Shown here: one piece after another, positions 14,626 to 15,370 of the stretch
Numbering within the stretch: position 1 is the first letter of the stretch
Layout: each line of letters opens with the position of its first letter
Origin: Nitratifractor sp.
Lineage (GTDB): Bacteria > Campylobacterota > Campylobacteria > Campylobacterales > Sulfurovaceae
NCBI GenBank assembly: GCA_024762845.1
Contig: JANTGQ010000015.1
Span: 1 to 15,370 of the forward strand
Direction: 5' to 3'
Length of the DNA stretch: 15,370 bases
Notes under the pieces: generated by a model
What the model was told of the DNA's origin: nothing
Seen by the model: the letters and a program-made list of their open reading frames with translations, nothing else
The model's database searches: none
Made by a program: the position numbers and the translations under genes

Positions 14626-15039
14626 ATGGAGCAAACACTATCAATTATCAAACCAGATGCAGTAGCCAAAGGTGTAATTGGCAAAATTTTAGACAGATTT
14701 GAGAGCAATGGTTTAAGAGTTGCAGCAACTAAAAAAATTCAATTATCTAAAGCAGATGCAGAAGCATTTTATGCTGTTCACAGCGAGAGACCTTTCTTTG
14801 GTGAGTTAGTTGAATTTATGATCTCTGGACCAGTTGTAGTTTCTGTACTAGAGGGCGAGAATGCAATGGCAAAAAACAGAGAGTTAATGGGTGCAACAAA
14901 CCCTAAAGAGGCTGCAGCTGGTACTATAAGAGCAGACTTTGCAGAAAGTATCGATGCAAATGCAGTACACGGAAGTGACTCTTTAGAAAATGCAGCAAAT
15001 GAGATTGCATTCTTCTTTGCAGCAAGAGAGATTTGCTAA
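14626..15039 (+). CDS. ndk: Nucleoside diphosphate kinase
   Basis: Ndk transfers the gamma-phosphate of ATP to other nucleoside diphosphates through a phosphohistidine and so balances NTP and dNTP pools. The 137-residue protein is full length. It shows TLSIIKPDAVAKGVIG (4-19), the RPFFGELVEFM segment, NRELMGATNPKEA, and NAVHGSDSLENA with the catalytic H115. AGGA at 14615-14618 lies 7 nt before the ATG. A YceD-family gene starts 4 nt after the stop. I recall the order metK-ndk-YceD family-rpmF-plsX-fabH in Helicobacter pylori, so rpmF probably follows beyond the window. Confidence 0.97.
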   Translation: MEQTLSIIKPDAVAKGVIGKILDRFESNGLRVAATKKIQLSKADAEAFYAVHSERPFFGELVEFMISGPVVVSVLEGENAMAKNRELMGATNPKEAAAGTIRADFAESIDANAVHGSDSLENAANEIAFFFAAREIC

Positions 15040-15043
15040 TTTA

Positions 15044-15370
15044 ATGACCGTTGGTTTTTCGAAGGTTAAACATACTCCTACTGAGCTAAATTTTAGCAAA
15101 GGTGCTGTATCGATTATTGGCACATTGGTGAAAGAGGGCAGAGATTGTGCAAAGATGCTCTCGACCTTTAAAGCAGATGTCGATGTAATCTGCAGTCGCT
15201 GTGGTAAAGAGTACCTGAAACATGTTGAGTATCCTCTCGAGCTAATTTTAAGTGACGGAAGATATAATAACAGTGATGAAATAGATGTAATTGAGTTTTT
15301 TGATGGAAAAATAGATATTACATATATCTCAGAGAGTGAAATCGCTTCTATCCAAGAGGATTACAACTTC
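15044..15370 (+). CDS. YceD / DUF177-family protein, partial at right edge
   Basis: An open frame runs 109 codons from an ATG at 15044 to the window end without a stop. The product begins MTVGFSKVKHTP and contains VICSRCGKEY (about residues 53-62), the conserved CxxC-type knuckle of DUF177/YceD proteins, followed by an acidic DEIDVIEFFDGKIDI stretch. The family is usually encoded immediately upstream of rpmF (ribosomal protein L32). Its bacterial role is poorly defined, with links to 23S rRNA or ribosome assembly, and plant homologues act in chloroplast rRNA accumulation. The ribosome-binding site is weak, and the gene is probably coupled to ndk, 4 nt upstream. The C-terminus is missing. Confidence 0.8.
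   Translation, partial: MTVGFSKVKHTPTELNFSKGAVSIIGTLVKEGRDCAKMLSTFKADVDVICSRCGKEYLKHVEYPLELILSDGRYNNSDEIDVIEFFDGKIDITYISESEIASIQEDYNF

Noticed and set aside
1..15370. CRISPR array, tRNA/rRNA genes, toxin-antitoxin pairs, phage or defence genes
   Set aside because: I looked through the spacers and frames and saw no regularly spaced direct repeats, cloverleaf sequences or accessory protein families.

Overview
The window reads as a chromosomal segment of a Campylobacterota (epsilonproteobacterial) organism. It is AT-rich and tightly packed with core metabolic and housekeeping genes. Three gene orders match what I recall from Campylobacter and Helicobacter: bioD beside clpS-clpA; rplY-pth-LptF/G permease-lysA-pheA-hisC-(flagellar genes)-dxs; and metK-ndk-YceD family. 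The fliF-fliG-fliH block that normally sits between hisC and dxs is absent, which points to a non-motile lineage such as Sulfurovum or its relatives. The genus is an inference, not a proof.

Layout. Positions 1-686 on the minus strand hold bioD (biotin synthesis), followed by the first codons of what is probably pyrB. A 101-nt divergent spacer (687-787) holds two overlapping -10 boxes and a perfect 15-bp inverted repeat. The plus strand then carries clpS-clpA-aat-tal, with tight spacing or overlaps. The first three form the bacterial N-degron (N-end rule) module: the Aat transferase, the ClpS adaptor and the ClpA unfoldase. A strong extended -10 promoter starts rplY-pth-lptF/G (translation and outer-membrane LPS export). 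A 280-nt spacer holds a ~159-nt imperfect palindrome. Next comes lysA-pheA-hisC-dxs-metK (lysine/peptidoglycan precursor, phenylalanine, histidine, isoprenoids, S-adenosylmethionine), in which neighbours abut or overlap except for a 35-nt hisC-dxs gap. A 2[4Fe-4S] ferredoxin follows with its own promoter and terminator. A 325-nt spacer (14301-14625) holds a second long palindrome of about 162 nt. Then come ndk and the start of a DUF177/YceD protein that runs off the right edge.

I see no phage, defence, CRISPR, tRNA or rRNA genes, and every full-length protein belongs to a known family. The unexplained content is non-coding: two ~160-nt near-complete palindromes of unknown origin between co-directional genes, and a 15-bp hairpin at the predicted 5' end of the clpS operon transcript. 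Gene-order comparisons rest on memory and were not checked against a database.
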